From positions 1 to 8,334 of the forward strand of contig DQOT01000328.1 of assembly GCA_015658495.1 (NCBI GenBank): a stretch of DNA of 8,334 bases. The letters are read 5' to 3'. This DNA is from Fidelibacterota bacterium. GTDB lineage: Bacteria; Fidelibacterota; Marinisomatia; Marinisomatales; UBA1611. A model generated the notes under the pieces. The model saw only the letters and a list, made by a program, of their open reading frames with translations, did not search any database and was not told where the DNA came from. Shown here one piece after another: positions 7,797 to 8,334 of the stretch; the stretch's first letter is position 1; the number at the start of each line of letters is the position of its first letter. The position numbers and the translations under genes are program-made.

Positions 7797-8334
7797 ATGA
7801 TCAAAAAACTCATATTTCTTACGATAGTCCTTTTTGTGGCAGCACCCTTGTCCGCCCAGGATATTACCATCTTCTTCCTGAAAGACGGATCCATTATCCA
7901 GGGAAAGGTCGTGAATGAGAACCAGCACCGTATTTTCCTGAAAACAGAACAGGGAACCATCAAGATCCTCCCAAAGAATATTTTGGGAAGGGAAGATCTA
8001 GCAAAAAAAGGGGACCTGACCTTTATAGCTGATCGGATGGATTATCTCCAAAACCATGTGAATCAATTAACAGGTCAGGTCAACCATTGGAATGATTCCC
8101 TGAGATTGGCATTGGATGATCTATACGAGTTATTCAAGAACCTGGAAGTATTGCAGAATGAATTGGAAATTGATCTTTTAAGACTCCATTCCCAGGGTCG
8201 TGAGCGAAAGAAGCAAATTTCCTATGTCCAGGATGATCTGGTGAATCAGCGGATAGATATTGCCGTCAATCGGCAGGATATGGGTGGCATTGATGATACA
8301 GTCATGACACTAAACCAACAATTTGAAAAAGCAA
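7797..8334 (+). CDS. Exported protein with small N-terminal beta domain and coiled coil (3' end outside window)
   Basis: The frame is open for 179 residues to the window edge with no stop. Residues 1-20 are a clear Sec signal peptide: MIKK, a hydrophobic core, and a probable signal peptidase I site after APLSA before Gln21-Asp22. Residues about 23-65 read ITIFFLKDGSIIQGKVV and then IFLKTEQGTIKILPKNI, a short beta-rich pattern (LKDGS.I.GKVV....) often seen at the start of exported proteins in Bacteroidetes-like groups. From about 75 onward the sequence is mostly helical and charged with heptad-like Leu spacing, suggesting a coiled coil. The start is the first ATG after an in-frame TAG at 7767; no strong Shine-Dalgarno site is seen. 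I cannot assign a function. A trimerising coiled coil followed by tetratricopeptide repeats, as in CpoB/YbgF-like periplasmic proteins, is one possibility for the missing part. Confidence 0.8.
   Translation, partial: MIKKLIFLTIVLFVAAPLSAQDITIFFLKDGSIIQGKVVNENQHRIFLKTEQGTIKILPKNILGREDLAKKGDLTFIADRMDYLQNHVNQLTGQVNHWNDSLRLALDDLYELFKNLEVLQNELEIDLLRLHSQGRERKKQISYVQDDLVNQRIDIAVNRQDMGGIDDTVMTLNQQFEKA

Overview
The window is a piece of a bacterial chromosome of medium-to-low GC, densely packed and carrying ordinary housekeeping genes. The tRNA does not encode its CCA end. Good Shine-Dalgarno sites occur inside the glycolytic operon but not at the other starts. The large minus-strand protein is of a kind I associate with Bacteroidetes-like and related environmental phyla (Marinimicrobia, Calditrichaeota, Ignavibacteria). 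A member of one of these groups is a reasonable guess, but it rests on impression and not on a phylogenetic marker.

Layout. Bases 2-1270 (+) hold most of an NADP-type glutamate dehydrogenase, cut at its 5' end by the window edge. A 133-base convergent gap follows, containing a roughly 96-base imperfect inverted repeat (1283-1378). Bases 1404-4376 (-) encode a 990-residue protein with two receiver-like domains, a pyruvate-phosphate-dikinase-type ATP-grasp domain and a distinct C-terminal domain. It lacks the phosphohistidine swivel domain and the PEP-binding barrel of true PEP synthases and dikinases. It is the least ordinary item here. A divergent gap of 93 bases leads to a tight plus-strand operon, 4470-7455: comF-like phosphoribosyltransferase, pgk, tpiA, secG. 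Its genes overlap or lie one base apart. After secG come two adjacent stem-loops, a likely tRNA promoter, and tRNA-Leu(GAG) at 7593-7676. The window ends inside an exported protein (7797 onward) with a signal peptide, a small beta-rich N-terminal domain and a helical coiled-coil region. This gene has no stop in the window.

How they fit together. Pgk and TpiA are neighbouring steps of glycolysis and gluconeogenesis, SecG is a subunit of the Sec translocon, and ComF-type proteins are linked to DNA uptake or nucleotide-linked chemistry. They are probably one transcript, held together by translational coupling. The dikinase-like protein is transcribed away from this operon. Its receiver domain and ATP-grasp domain suggest a signal-controlled phosphotransfer enzyme, but its substrate cannot be read from the sequence.
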